A DNA stretch of 64,000 nt, taken from contig NZ_CP018154.1 of the NCBI RefSeq assembly GCF_001889025.1, positions 62,001 to 126,000 of the forward strand, written 5' to 3'. A program made the position numbers and the translations under genes. The notes under the pieces are model-generated. The model was not told the DNA's origin and ran no database searches. It was given only the letters and a program-made list of their open reading frames with translations. The DNA is from Sphingorhabdus lutea. GTDB lineage: Bacteria; Pseudomonadota; Alphaproteobacteria; Sphingomonadales; Sphingomonadaceae. This document shows, piece after piece, positions 17,803-28,052 of the stretch (positions are counted from its first letter, which is position 1; every line of letters begins with the position of its first letter).

Positions 17803-18869
17803 ATTATATCCTTCTCAACCGGGAACCAGTTTTTTGTCCTATTGGCAAAGGCAACCAGTGATAGCATCACCGGCACCTCAACCAACACGCCGACCACCGT
17901 TGCCAATGCCGCGCCCGAACCCAGCCCAAATAAGCTAATCGCGACAGCGACCGCCAATTCAAAGAAATTAGATGTTCCTATTAAGGCACAGGGCGCTGCA
18001 ATGTTAAAGGGTATGCGCCATGCACGCGCCGCGCCATAGGCGATGAAGAAAATTGCATAGGATTGAATAATTAAAGGAACAGCAATAAGCGCGATGATAA
18101 GTGGGCGGTTAAAAATAACCTCACCCTGAAAGCCGAAAAGCAAAATCACCGTCATCAATAACCCAATGATTGAAAATGGTTGCACGCGGGCCTTGAATTT
18201 ATTGACGGCTTCCTCTCCGCCATGGCGGACCAATTTGCGGCGGGTATAATATCCGGCCAATAATGGCAAAATGACATATAAAGCGACCGAGAATAATAAT
18301 GTGTCCCATGGGATGACAATGGATGTCATATTTAACAATAATGCCACAATGGGGGCGAAGGCGAAAATCATGATAATATCATTCACGCTCACCTGCACCA
18401 ATGTATAGGTTGCATCCCCCTTTGTTAGGTTTGACCAGATAAATACCATGGCAGTGCAAGGCGCAGCGCCCAGTAAAATGGCGCCGGCAACATATTGCTC
18501 TGCTTCACCAACAGGAATATAGTCCGCAAATATATAATGAAAGAAAAGCACCGCCAACGCCGCCATGGTAAATGGTTTTATCATCCAATTGACCAATATC
18601 GTGATGACCAACCCCTTGGGCCTTTCACCAACTTTGCGTATTGCACCAAAATCCACACCAACCATCATGGGAAATACCATCGCCCAAATTAACAAGGCCA
18701 CTGGTAAATTAACCGATGCCACCTCTAAAGCAGCAAGCATGGCAAATATTTTAGGGAATAAATTTCCCAATATTAACCCCGCGCCAATGGCCAGCGCCAC
18801 CCAAATAGAAAGCCATCTTTCAAAAACCCCTAAACCCGCCGGAGCACAAGACACATCATCATTCATCAT
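17799..18869 (-). CDS. acr3: Arsenite efflux permease Acr3
   Basis: A polytopic membrane protein of 356 residues from ATG 18869. A TTG at 18878, right after the arsR stop, is an alternative. Ten hydrophobic segments fit the family. The conserved cysteine is in [14 protein letters not shown], the arsenite site of ACR3 transporters, and the conserved [16 protein letters not shown] helix is present. It exports arsenite by the proton gradient. Middle gene of arsR-acr3-arsC. Confidence 0.93.
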   Translation of the reverse strand: MMNDDVSCAPAGLGVFERWLSIWVALAIGAGLILGNLFPKIFAMLAALEVASVNLPVALLIWAMVFPMMVGVDFGAIRKVGERPKGLVITILVNWMIKPFTMAALAVLFFHYIFADYIPVGEAEQYVAGAILLGAAPCTAMVFIWSNLTKGDATYTLVQVSVNDIIMIFAFAPIVALLLNMTSIVIPWDTLLFSVALYVILPLLAGYYTRRKLVRHGGEEAVNKFKARVQPFSIIGLLMTVILLFGFQGEVIFNRPLIIALIAVPLIIQSYAIFFIAYGAARAWRIPFNIAAPCALIGTSNFFELAVAVAISLFGLGSGAALATVVGVLVEVPVMLSLVAFANRTKNWFPVEKDII

Positions 18870-18878
18870 TATTTCCAA

Positions 18879-19208
18879 TCAAGAACAGGCAATTTCATCG
18901 ATTACCGGTTGGCAAAGCTCCGCACGGCCGCCACAGCAATCTTCCATTAAAAATGCCAATAGGCCGCTAACCCCATCCATATCGGCATAATAACGAATTG
19001 TTCTGCCCTGTCGTTCATTTCGGATCAGGCCCGATTGCGTTAAAATAGACAGGTTGGTGGACATGGTATTTTGCCGAACATTTAATTGTTCTGAAATATC
19101 CCCTGCCAATAAACCATCGCCCCCCGCGCGGACCAGCAAGCGAAAAACGTCCAACCTTGTTGGCTGGCTTAACGCTGCAAAGGCGGTGAGTGCATCATTC
19201 TTATCCAT
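18879..19208 (-). CDS. arsR: ArsR arsenite-responsive repressor (C-terminal cysteine type)
   Basis: 109 residues of winged-helix ArsR fold (ALSQPTRLDVFRLL; RQNTMSTNLSILTQSGL). It lacks the ELCVCDL-type site in the DNA-binding helix. Instead it has a C-terminal cluster Cys91, Cys92, Cys99 and Cys108 (DCCGG, ELCQP, ACS), similar to the alternative As(III) site known from Acidithiobacillus-type ArsR. First gene of arsR-acr3-arsC. An inverted repeat overlaps its start codon. Confidence 0.9.
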   Translation of the reverse strand: MDKNDALTAFAALSQPTRLDVFRLLVRAGGDGLLAGDISEQLNVRQNTMSTNLSILTQSGLIRNERQGRTIRYYADMDGVSGLLAFLMEDCCGGRAELCQPVIDEIACS

Positions 19209-19230
19209 ATATCTAGATGTAAAGATATAT
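19207..19230. promoter_or_regulatory. Inverted repeat, candidate ArsR operator
   Basis: ATATATCT and AGATATAT form a perfect 8-bp inverted repeat with an 8-bp spacer, overlapping the arsR start codon. Position and AT-richness fit autoregulation by ArsR. Confidence 0.5.
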
Positions 19231-19398
19231 TATATGGCGTCAACAAGAAATTTATAATCAGCCAAGCCCTTTTTATGAGGATTATACATAAAATCTATAT
19301 TCTGAATAATAAAATACATCATTTATATATAAAATAAATTTAATATATTTGGGAATAAGAATGAAACACAAGCAGATATATGATGAAAGGCACAAATA

Positions 19399-20310
19399 AT
19401 GACGATCATGTTGGAACAAGCCCGCAATATCATCCGTCCGACCAGAGAAGCAATGCTGCAAAGGGCGCCATCAGTCCATCATTTTTGGAACGAAAATAAA
19501 ATGATGTTCAAAGAAGCATGGGCCGAGTGGGAAGATAATGACGGTCATGAGGGCATCATGTTGGACAGCACATTATACGCACCTGAAATGCGCCATGCGG
19601 TTGAACAAAGCTGGGAAGATCCGGCAAAGGAAATATCGGTCAAAGATCTGTGGCATGAGATATTCCCCAATGTGTATAAAGCCCAATTTTTTGACCCAAA
19701 GAAACTGCATATTTTGAGGAATTATCTGCAGCTTGCCGCCAATGCAGATATTCCTATCCGCCCACCCTATGGCATTGTCCTAAATCGAGGGGGTGCAATG
19801 CTGGACCCACGATCCGAGGGATATTTGGCAGCGCCTATATTTCAATCATTTTACCAACAGCTAATGGATTATTATATGCGGCCAATTTCCCGTTTATTAT
19901 TTCCTGACATTTATGGATATGACAGCCAAACATTTGGTTTCTCCATACAATGGCAGGCGGGCAAAGATGTTGATTTACGCGCACATAGCGACGCCTCCAG
20001 CGTGACACTGAATATCAATCTAAACCTGCCGGGCGAGAAATATTCCGGATCGGCAGTGCGATTTATGGACCCCAAAAGCCGCAGAGTTGAAAGCCTGAGC
20101 TTTGAACCTGGTACAGCCTTAATCCATCATGGCAAAGTCCCCCATGCGTCCGAACCAATTACAGAGGGGGAACGCCATAATTTTGTGCTATGGCTATATG
20201 GTGAACATGGCCAAACGCCTTATCAACATGGCGAAGAATCTGACCGCGTCAGCGCACAGAAAAGATGGACATTACCCCAAATATCGCCCCAAAATTACGC
20301 CCCATTTTAA
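19399..20310 (+). CDS. 2-oxoglutarate/Fe(II) oxygenase, prolyl-hydroxylase-like
   Basis: 303 residues. The C-terminal half has the double-stranded beta-helix signature: His196 and Asp198 (RAHSDAS), distal His249 (KVPHASEP), and Arg259 in GERHNF for 2-oxoglutarate. The N-terminal half does not match a family I recognise. It is first of three tightly spaced rightward genes with an SDR and a crotonase, suggesting a shared small-molecule pathway (inference). A precise substrate cannot be given. Confidence 0.75.
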   Translation: MTIMLEQARNIIRPTREAMLQRAPSVHHFWNENKMMFKEAWAEWEDNDGHEGIMLDSTLYAPEMRHAVEQSWEDPAKEISVKDLWHEIFPNVYKAQFFDPKKLHILRNYLQLAANADIPIRPPYGIVLNRGGAMLDPRSEGYLAAPIFQSFYQQLMDYYMRPISRLLFPDIYGYDSQTFGFSIQWQAGKDVDLRAHSDASSVTLNINLNLPGEKYSGSAVRFMDPKSRRVESLSFEPGTALIHHGKVPHASEPITEGERHNFVLWLYGEHGQTPYQHGEESDRVSAQKRWTLPQISPQNYAPF

Positions 20311-20369
20311 ACTATTGGCCAGACTATATCGGCCACATCTCCATAAATATCTATAAAAAAGGATATAAA

Positions 20370-21167
20370 ATGACAAAAACAATTTTGATAACAGGTGCAA
20401 CCGACGGCATCGGTCTTGAAACCGCAAAAATGATAGCGCCGCTGGGGCATAATATTTTACTGCATGGACGCAATTCCGCTAGGCTGTCCGAGATTGCAAA
20501 AATAATCTCCTCCATAAATGGCGCGGGAAAGATAAAAACATATTGCGCCGATCTATCGGTCCTTGATGAGGTTAAAATACTTGCCCAAAAAGTAAAAAGC
20601 GATGTCACTATGCTTGACGTGCTGATAAACAATGCGGGACTATTCAATACGCCTAACCCGTTGACCCATGATGGATATGATGCTCGATTCATTGTCAATG
20701 TCGTCGCTCCTTATTTATTGACCACATCATTATTGCCCATTTTTAACACGGCCAGCCGTGTCATCAACCTGTCATCAGCCGCGCAGGCCCCCGTTAATAT
20801 TGATGGCTTTTTAAACAAAGAAAATTTCTCGCACAGCGATGCCTATGCACAAAGTAAGCTTGCCCTGACCATGTGGTCAATTGAAATGGCAAAGGAGCTA
20901 GACACAAATGGTCCCATAATTATCGCTGTTAATCCCGCCTCCTTTTTGGGGAGCAAAATGGTACGTGAAGCCTATGGCCAAAGTGGACATGATTTAAAAA
21001 TTGGTGCCGATATTCTGACCCGCGCGGCGCTAAGCGATGCTTTTGCCAATGCCTCTGGCCAATATTATGACAATGATCGCAAATCTTTTGCCTCACCGCA
21101 TCCTGATGCGCTTCATTCATCAAAAAATAAACGCGTGATGGAGGCTATTGAAAGCCTAATCAAATAA
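20370..21167 (+). CDS. Short-chain dehydrogenase/reductase
   Basis: 265 residues. The Rossmann motif TGATDGIG is at the start, NNAG in the middle, and the catalytic pair is in YAQSK. AAAAAGG precedes ATG 20370, which I chose over the longer frame from 20265 that overlaps the oxygenase. No SDR subfamily can be named. The gene is 59 nt after the oxygenase and 65 nt before the crotonase. Confidence 0.88.
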   Translation: MTKTILITGATDGIGLETAKMIAPLGHNILLHGRNSARLSEIAKIISSINGAGKIKTYCADLSVLDEVKILAQKVKSDVTMLDVLINNAGLFNTPNPLTHDGYDARFIVNVVAPYLLTTSLLPIFNTASRVINLSSAAQAPVNIDGFLNKENFSHSDAYAQSKLALTMWSIEMAKELDTNGPIIIAVNPASFLGSKMVREAYGQSGHDLKIGADILTRAALSDAFANASGQYYDNDRKSFASPHPDALHSSKNKRVMEAIESLIK

Positions 21168-21232
21168 TTCACAGCCAATCCCTCCACCCCCATTTACAGT
21201 TGAATAAACATGTTAATTACAAGGAATTATCA

Positions 21233-22078
21233 ATGAAATATGAAGGATTCACAACATTTAAAGTTGAACAAGATGAAGCGATTATGACGGTAACTTTTGA
21301 TTTTGGTAGCGTCAATGTTCAAGGCCAGGAAATGCTGTCTGATTTGAATAGCTTGGCCATGCGATTGGAACGCGACCGAGAGACAAAAGTTGTCATTTTC
21401 CAATCTGCTAACCCCGAAATCTGGGTATGTCATTATGATACTGAACTATTAAAAGACATGTCGGACGAAGCTGTATCGCGAGAAGATGCACAACTTTTAG
21501 ACCTTCAGCTTGTCTGCGAGCGCATTAGTAAAGTACCGCAAGCCACGATAGCCAAATTGGAAGGATTTGCCCGTGGCGGCGGGCATGAATTGGCCTTGGC
21601 CCTAGACATGCGATTTGCAGCGCGTGGCAAATATAAATTTATGCAGATGGAAGTTGGCATGGGAATTTTACCTTGCGGCGGCGGTGCTTCGCGTATGGCC
21701 CGCCAAACTGGCCTTGGTAAAGCGTTAGAAATCATCCTTAGCGCACAAGATTATGACGCCGATGATGCAGAACGATTGGGTACTATAAACAAAGCACTAA
21801 ATCCTGATGAAATTGGCGAATATGTTAATAATTTAGCCAAACGCATTTCCCAATTTCCAGCTGAATCCATCAATGCCTGTAAACAAATGGTTTATGAAAG
21901 CATTGACCAGCCGATTAAAGAAGCATTGAAATCAGAGGCCTATTGGCTTTATCAAGCGACCAGCAAAACACCAGCATTAAAACGGTTTCAAATTGCCGAT
22001 GAACAGGGCCTTGAACATGATATTGCAAACCAACGCAATTGGAGCAATTTGGTCATGGATGTTCAAAACATCAACTAA
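21233..22078 (+). CDS. Enoyl-CoA hydratase/isomerase (crotonase) family protein
   Basis: 281 residues. The crotonase oxyanion-hole region is seen in IAKLEGFARGGGHELALALDMRFAA (first Gly loop) and in the second loop MGILPCGGGASRMAR. ATG 21233 follows AAGGAATT. The N-terminal third deviates from typical hydratases: the A-x-x-A-G-A-D motif is replaced by WVCHYDTELL. Reaction unknown; it may not act on a CoA thioester. It closes the trio and is followed by a terminator. Confidence 0.82.
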   Translation: MKYEGFTTFKVEQDEAIMTVTFDFGSVNVQGQEMLSDLNSLAMRLERDRETKVVIFQSANPEIWVCHYDTELLKDMSDEAVSREDAQLLDLQLVCERISKVPQATIAKLEGFARGGGHELALALDMRFAARGKYKFMQMEVGMGILPCGGGASRMARQTGLGKALEIILSAQDYDADDAERLGTINKALNPDEIGEYVNNLAKRISQFPAESINACKQMVYESIDQPIKEALKSEAYWLYQATSKTPALKRFQIADEQGLEHDIANQRNWSNLVMDVQNIN

Positions 22079-22107
22079 ATTTATTTTTATATTACTGGCA
22101 AATGAAA

Positions 22108-22136
22108 CTCGGCCCTTATCGAAGGGGCCGGGTTTT
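22108..22136 (+). terminator. Rho-independent terminator after the crotonase gene
   Basis: Stem CTCGGCCC/GGGCCGGG with one G-T wobble, loop of about 9 nt, followed by TTTT. It ends the 19399-22078 cluster. Confidence 0.8.
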
Positions 22137-22340
22137 AAAACATGTCGCGGAAATGGATTTCCGTCATATATAAAATTTATAAATAATTTCGTATATTTAC
22201 ATCAAAACAGGTTTTTTTAATCATAAGTGCATAAGGTGCACAGAGATTTTACAGATGCTATGATAAAAGCCATAAACAAATATCAATTCATATAGCAACA
22301 TGTGCAATTTAAAAATTTGAGGAGAAAGACCATTTAGTAA

Positions 22341-22415
22341 TGGTGACCCCTACGGGAATCGAACCCGTGTTTCAGCCGTGAAAGGGCCGCGTCCTAACCG
22401 CTAGACGAAGGGGCC
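22341..22415 (-). tRNA. tRNA-Glu (anticodon TTC)
   Basis: On the minus strand the cloverleaf can be drawn: acceptor GGCCCCT paired with AGGGGTC (one G-U), the D arm in GTCTAGCGGTTAGGAC, anticodon loop CTTTCAC giving TTC, the T arm GGGTTCGATTCCC, and an encoded CCA end at 22341-22343. The remaining sequence of the 22079-22552 gap shows no gene apart from the terminator at 22108. Confidence 0.97.
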
Positions 22416-22552
22416 ATCTAAATACCGAAGAAACGGTATTATGTGGTGAGACGCGCTAGTAAAAAGAAACAAAGCATTGGTCAAGCCTGTTCTTGCCAAT
22501 ATCGAAAAAATATTGCTCATATTATGATTTCAAGGCCATATTTGCCATTTTA

Positions 22553-25162
22553 TCAGCCATAATTGGATATTATTTTCGTAATTGCAGGCCGGCAACTGCC
22601 GCAATTTGTGCCCGCGCGTAAATTTTGACCGATTAAATCCAAATTATTCCATTGGTGATTCACCACCCCATTGGTGATTTCTTTTTCACCAATATTGTAA
22701 CAAACACAAATAATTGCGCCCTTATCGGGCCCTTTTACCCGTGGTCGGGCGGCCAATATTTCCATCGAATCGGCAAGATCATCATTTTCAAGCTGTTCAG
22801 CAATCCACACACGCGGCGGCAGAAAGCCGCAGGATGAGATAAATATAGCCGATTGTAATCGCCCTGCCTCGTCAATGATCGCCACACGCCGCGACCCATT
22901 ATGATGATCCACCGCCTCGATCCGGTTTTCTTGTGGCATGATTTGGTCGATATTTATCGGCGCATCAGAGGATATTTCAGTAAGCCAACCACCCTTTATC
23001 CGCGATGAAATGGCATAGATGAACGTGCCCATATCTGGTTTTTCACGGCTGATTAAAAATGCCTGCCATGTACGATTTATTTTTTCGATTTTGGCAGGGC
23101 TGTTTTTATATGCGGGTTGATGCGATAATGGATCAAATAATTGCGCGGGCAGCATATTGGCCAATCCCCCCTTGCCCATTTGCTCTGTCCAATGCATGGG
23201 CACAAAAATATCGCCCTTTCGCTGGGCGTCATTAACCTGCACCTTAAATATAGCAGCCCCTGATTCAGTGCTTATCCTTGCCAAATCGCCATCAGACAGG
23301 CGATATTTTTTTGCATCATCACCATGGATTTCCACCAATGGTTCGGCGCGGTGCCGCGACAGAGTGGGGCTTAACCCCGTTCGGGTCATGCTGTGCCATT
23401 GATCGCGGTATCGCCCCGTATTTAAAGATAAGGGATAATCGGGATTGGCGGCGACGGACGCGGCGATATCGATATTTATTAACCGTGCCTTGCCATCTTT
23501 ATGCGTATATTTTCCATCGGCAAAGGGGGATGCGCCGCCCCATTTGGTGGGGTGCCAATTTTCATATTCAATATCGCTTATGCCAGCCCATTGGCCAAGG
23601 TTTAATTTGCGTTTTCCATCATTGCGAAATGCGGTTTGCGCGGCATATTCGCGGAAAATTTGCGCGGCATTATCATATGAGAACGCCCCCTCATGACCCA
23701 ATGCTATGCCAAGCTGGGCCATGGCCCACCAATCGGCCTTTGCCTGACCTGGAGGCGGAAATAGGGCGCGTTGGCGGCTCATCACCCGCTCTGAATTGGT
23801 GACCATGCCGGCCTTTTCCCCCCATGCAAGGGCGGGCAATTTCACATGGGCATATTGGGCGGTGTCAGTATGTTCAATACAATCACTGACCACCAAAAAT
23901 TCACATTTTGCCAGCGCCTCCCGCACAAAAGAAGAATCTGGCATCGACATGGCGGGATTTGTGCCCATGACCCATAAAGCCTTTATCCGTCCATCATGCA
24001 CCGCGCGGAACATATCCACCGCCTTTAACCCCGGCGCGGTTGCAATGGTCGGGCTTTGCCAAAAATCCTGCGCGTCTTTACATTCCTCTGGCGAAAATCC
24101 CATATGCACCGCCAATGTGGAGGCAAGGCCGCCTACTTCGCGCCCGCCCATGGCATTTGGCTGTCCGGTCATGCTGAACGGGCCCATGCCTGCCTGACCT
24201 ATTCGGCCCATGGCAAGGTGCAGGTTGATAATGGCATTGCCCTTATCCACGCCGATTTTTGACTGGTTAATCCCCATGGAAAATAATGTCACCATTTTGG
24301 GATATTGCGCGACCATATCGGTCAATTTGGCAAAATCATCGGGGTCAATGTCGCAAGCGGAAATATCTCCATCCAAATTGTCCCAAAACCCATCGGGTGT
24401 GTTCACATTATTATCAAGATATTCGTTATTTATTATGCCGCGCTGCTGCATTTGATATAATAAAGCACCAAATAATGCCGCATCACCATCGGCGCATATG
24501 GGAATATGTAAATCAGCACAATCTGCCGTTTCGGTTCTACGCGGGTCAATAACCACCAATTTTGCGCCATTTTTCGCGCGGGCTGCCTCTATCCTTTGCC
24601 AGATAACCGGATGACACCATGCGGTATTTGACCCCACCAATATTATCAGCTCCGCCGCTTCCAAATCATCATAGCTGACGGGGACGACATCTTCACCAAA
24701 GGCACGATTATGTGCGACAACTGCACTTGCCATGCATAAACGGCTATTGGTATCAATATTGGATGAGCCGATAAACCCCTTCATCAATTTATTGGCGAGA
24801 TAATAATCCTCAATCAAAATTTGACCAGACACATAAAATGCCACACTATCCGGCCCATATTTTTCAATTGCTTGGCCGAATTTTTCACCCATTAAGCAAA
24901 GGGCCGCATCCCAGCCTATGTCCTGCCAATCATCCTGCTTATCAAAATTGTTCTGCCCATTATTTTGGCGTAATTTAGGGTGAAGCAAACGGCCATCCAT
25001 GCCGACCGTTTCGCCCACATGTGTCCCCTTGGAACATAGGCGGCCAAAATTTGCAGGATGAGCGTCGTCCCCCTTTATTTCAACCTTGCGATCGCCAGTA
25101 ATGACGGCATTTATGCCGCATCCAACCCCGCAATAGGGACAGGTGGTTTTAATATTGCTCAT
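22553..25162 (-). CDS. nasA: Assimilatory nitrate reductase, catalytic subunit
   Basis: 869 residues. Reduces nitrate to nitrite with a bis-MGD molybdenum centre in the cytoplasm. The N-terminal [4Fe-4S] motif (Cys8, Cys11, Cys15, then a fourth in RLCSKGTH) and the molybdopterin oxidoreductase domain are present. A C-terminal BFD-like [2Fe-2S] domain (CVCYN ... GTNCGSCRP) takes the place of a separate electron-transfer subunit partner. The start overlaps the nirD stop by one base (TAATG). Last gene of the operon transporter-nirB-nirD-nasA. Confidence 0.95.
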   Translation of the reverse strand: MSNIKTTCPYCGVGCGINAVITGDRKVEIKGDDAHPANFGRLCSKGTHVGETVGMDGRLLHPKLRQNNGQNNFDKQDDWQDIGWDAALCLMGEKFGQAIEKYGPDSVAFYVSGQILIEDYYLANKLMKGFIGSSNIDTNSRLCMASAVVAHNRAFGEDVVPVSYDDLEAAELIILVGSNTAWCHPVIWQRIEAARAKNGAKLVVIDPRRTETADCADLHIPICADGDAALFGALLYQMQQRGIINNEYLDNNVNTPDGFWDNLDGDISACDIDPDDFAKLTDMVAQYPKMVTLFSMGINQSKIGVDKGNAIINLHLAMGRIGQAGMGPFSMTGQPNAMGGREVGGLASTLAVHMGFSPEECKDAQDFWQSPTIATAPGLKAVDMFRAVHDGRIKALWVMGTNPAMSMPDSSFVREALAKCEFLVVSDCIEHTDTAQYAHVKLPALAWGEKAGMVTNSERVMSRQRALFPPPGQAKADWWAMAQLGIALGHEGAFSYDNAAQIFREYAAQTAFRNDGKRKLNLGQWAGISDIEYENWHPTKWGGASPFADGKYTHKDGKARLINIDIAASVAANPDYPLSLNTGRYRDQWHSMTRTGLSPTLSRHRAEPLVEIHGDDAKKYRLSDGDLARISTESGAAIFKVQVNDAQRKGDIFVPMHWTEQMGKGGLANMLPAQLFDPLSHQPAYKNSPAKIEKINRTWQAFLISREKPDMGTFIYAISSRIKGGWLTEISSDAPINIDQIMPQENRIEAVDHHNGSRRVAIIDEAGRLQSAIFISSCGFLPPRVWIAEQLENDDLADSMEILAARPRVKGPDKGAIICVCYNIGEKEITNGVVNHQWNNLDLIGQNLRAGTNCGSCRPAITKIISNYG

Positions 25163-25509
25163 TATTCGCTTGGTTCAGTATCGCCGTTTAACAGGATAAA
25201 AATTTTATCCTCCACTATTTTGGTTTTAATTGTCGGGGTGCATCCCTTATCCTCGCCAAGGACAAGTCCCGTTTCCAAACTAATCCGCCAATTATGCAAT
25301 GGGCAAGTCACCACATGGCCATGGACAATCCCTTGGCTTAACGGCCCTTGTTTATGCGGACATGTGTTTTCAAGTGCAAAAATACGGTCATCCAATGTCC
25401 GAAACACGCCAATATCATTGCCGCTTTTACGGGCGATTGTACGTGCACCTTGTCGCGGAATGTCGGACAAAGTGCCAATTTCAATCCAATTTTCTGTGTC
25501 AATCATCAT
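25162..25509 (-). CDS. nirD: Nitrite reductase small subunit NirD (Rieske-like)
   Basis: 115 residues from ATG 25509, two bases after the nirB stop; an open frame extends further upstream inside nirB but is not supported. The Rieske ligands are complete: CPHKQG (Cys, His) and CPLHNW (Cys, His). It associates with NirB in ammonia-forming nitrite reduction. Confidence 0.93.
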   Translation of the reverse strand: MMIDTENWIEIGTLSDIPRQGARTIARKSGNDIGVFRTLDDRIFALENTCPHKQGPLSQGIVHGHVVTCPLHNWRISLETGLVLGEDKGCTPTIKTKIVEDKIFILLNGDTEPSE

Positions 25510-25510
25510 A

Positions 25511-28015
25511 TCAATCCAATTCGGCCAATAATGGGGCGTGCAAATGGGCATCCTCGCCCTTTGCGCGTTTTTCCCACGGGTCATGTTGGGCAAAATTTTG
25601 GCTATAGTAAAAACGCTGTGCCAAATCTGCGCGGTAATTTTCATCATCGACAATCACCGATTTGATGAAATCTAACCCGACACGTTCCACCCATGGGGCG
25701 GTGCGTTCCAAATAATATGCATCTTCGCGGTAAAATTGCACAAAGGCGGCAGCATATTCCAATGCCTCTTTTTCCGTGGTGACTTTGCAAAGCAAATCGG
25801 TGCCGCGCAAATGAATGCCGCCATTGCCACCAATATGCAGTTCATATCCGCTATCCACACATATAACGCCAAAATCCTTTATCGTCGCCTCGGCACAATT
25901 GCGCGGGCAACCCGACACCGCCATTTTGAATTTATGCGGCATCCAACTGGCCCAGCTTAACCGTTCCAATTTTATGCCAAGACCCGTGCTGTCCTGCGTT
26001 CCAAATCGGCACCATTCGCTGCCCACACATGTTTTAACCGTGCGCAGGCTTTTGCCATATGCATGGCCAGACACCATGCCTGCGGCGTTTAAATCCGCCC
26101 AAATGGATGGCAAATCTTCTTTTTTAATACCAAAAATATCCAATCTTTGGCCGCCCGTCACCTTTACCATACCGGCATTATATTTTTCCGCCGCATCGGC
26201 AATGGCGCGTAATTCCTTTGGATTGGTTACCCCGCCCCACATGCGCGGCACGACCGAATATGTGCCATCTTTTTGAATATTGGCGTGCAAACGTTCGTTC
26301 ACAAAACGTGATTGCTGGTCATCCACATATTTGCCGGGCAAGGCGCAAAGCAGATAATAATTTAATGCGGGGCGACATGATGAACAACCATCGGGCGTGC
26401 TCCAATGTAATTCCTGCATCACATGGGGGATGTTTTGCAAATTTTTGTCCAAAATTAATTTGCGTACTTCACCATGGGTGAAGCTGGTGCATTTACACAT
26501 GGGTTTTTGCACGCGCGACCCGTCAAACTCATCGCCCAATGTTATGGCAAGCAGGCTTTCCACCAAATTGGTGCATTGCCCGCAACTGGCCGAAGCCTTG
26601 CATGTGGCGCGCACCGCATCCAAATCATGCGATCCGGCATTGATGCATGAAACAACCTGCCCCTTTGAAACGCCGTTACAGCCGCAAATTTCCGCATCAT
26701 CGGAAAGCGCCGCAACGGCGGCATTAGGGTCCGTTTGCGCCCCTCCAGACGCAAAGGCTTGGCCAAAAATTAAGGCTTCCCTTATCTCGCTAATATCTTC
26801 TTCTTTTTTTAACAGATCAAAATACCAGCTGCCATCGGCGGTATCGCCATATAATACCGCGCCGATTATTTTATTATCCTGCACGATAACACGTTTATAT
26901 ATCCCCCGCGCGGCATCGCGCATGACAATATCTTCGCATCCATCACCACCGGAAAAATCACCTGCGCTAAATAAATTTATGCCCGATACTTTTAATTTGG
27001 TTGATGTAACCGAACCTTGATAACCAGATGATGTTTCTTCACCCGCCAAAGGCGCGGCATTGGCTGCCAAAATCCGGCACATATCCCATAATGGCGCGAC
27101 AAGGCCATAGCATATGCCCCTATGCTGTACACATTCGCCCACCGCCCAAATGGCGGGGTCGCTGGTCACCATATGATCATTGACAATGATGCCGCGTTCA
27201 ACCTCTATTCCCGCTTCATGGGCCAGTTTGACATTGGGACGTATCCCCACGGCCATGACCACAATGTCGGCGGCGATGACCGTCCCATCGGACAGCTGCA
27301 CCGCCTCTACCTTGCCATCACCGCCATCCAAAATGCTGGCAGTATTGGCCTCTGTCAAAATGCTTTGCCCACGGCTTTCCAATTCGCTTTTAAGCAGGAA
27401 ACCGGCGGCTTCATCCAATTGGCGTTCCATCAAAGTCGGCATTAAATGAATAACGGTCACATCCATGCCGCGCAGGTTCAGGCCATGTGCAGCCTCCAAC
27501 CCCAATAATCCGCCGCCAATGACCACGGCCTTACCGCCCCCACTTTTCGCACCCTTTTCGGCCGCCGCCAACATTTTATCAACATCGTCCAGGTCACGAA
27601 ATGTCACCACCCCATCCAAATCATGGCCAGGAACAGGGATGATGAAGGGGTCGGACCCTGTGGCAATTAACAATCGATCATATGGGGTGACAAGACCCGA
27701 TGCGCTGACCAAATTTTTGGCCTCTCGGTCAATTTTGACAATGGCATCACCGCTGATTAAATTTATGCCATTATCCTCATACCATGCCAAATCATTGATA
27801 ATAATATCTTCAAATTTCTTATCCCCCGCCAAAACAGGGGATAACATGATACGGTCATAATTAACACGTGGCTCTGCACCAAAAATGGTAATGCTGAAAC
27901 GGTTGGCGTCCCTTTTTAAAATTTCTTCAACCGCGCGGCACCCCGCCATGCCATTGCCAATAACGACAAGGCGTTCCTTGCCCGTAATATTAACCGAATT
28001 CGGAATCATGACCAT
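25511..28015 (-). CDS. nirB: NADH-dependent assimilatory nitrite reductase, large subunit
   Basis: 834 residues. Order: FAD/NAD-binding pyridine nucleotide oxidoreductase (VVIGNGMAGCRAVEE), BFD-type [2Fe-2S] domain (CGCNG ... CGQCTNLVE), then nitrite/sulfite reductase halves. The siroheme-[4Fe-4S] cysteines are in CVGSEWCRFG and SGCPRNCAEA. Reduces nitrite to ammonium using NADH. It lies 37 nt after the transporter and 1 nt before nirD. Confidence 0.95.
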   Translation of the reverse strand: MVMIPNSVNITGKERLVVIGNGMAGCRAVEEILKRDANRFSITIFGAEPRVNYDRIMLSPVLAGDKKFEDIIINDLAWYEDNGINLISGDAIVKIDREAKNLVSASGLVTPYDRLLIATGSDPFIIPVPGHDLDGVVTFRDLDDVDKMLAAAEKGAKSGGGKAVVIGGGLLGLEAAHGLNLRGMDVTVIHLMPTLMERQLDEAAGFLLKSELESRGQSILTEANTASILDGGDGKVEAVQLSDGTVIAADIVVMAVGIRPNVKLAHEAGIEVERGIIVNDHMVTSDPAIWAVGECVQHRGICYGLVAPLWDMCRILAANAAPLAGEETSSGYQGSVTSTKLKVSGINLFSAGDFSGGDGCEDIVMRDAARGIYKRVIVQDNKIIGAVLYGDTADGSWYFDLLKKEEDISEIREALIFGQAFASGGAQTDPNAAVAALSDDAEICGCNGVSKGQVVSCINAGSHDLDAVRATCKASASCGQCTNLVESLLAITLGDEFDGSRVQKPMCKCTSFTHGEVRKLILDKNLQNIPHVMQELHWSTPDGCSSCRPALNYYLLCALPGKYVDDQQSRFVNERLHANIQKDGTYSVVPRMWGGVTNPKELRAIADAAEKYNAGMVKVTGGQRLDIFGIKKEDLPSIWADLNAAGMVSGHAYGKSLRTVKTCVGSEWCRFGTQDSTGLGIKLERLSWASWMPHKFKMAVSGCPRNCAEATIKDFGVICVDSGYELHIGGNGGIHLRGTDLLCKVTTEKEALEYAAAFVQFYREDAYYLERTAPWVERVGLDFIKSVIVDDENYRADLAQRFYYSQNFAQHDPWEKRAKGEDAHLHAPLLAELD

Positions 28016-28052
28016 ATTATTTCCTTTGATAAAATGTGGTGGGCAATCATGA

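Noticed and set aside
19399..22415. Integrative island at the tRNA-Glu gene
   Set aside because: No integrase, and I saw no second copy of the tRNA 3' end flanking the trio.
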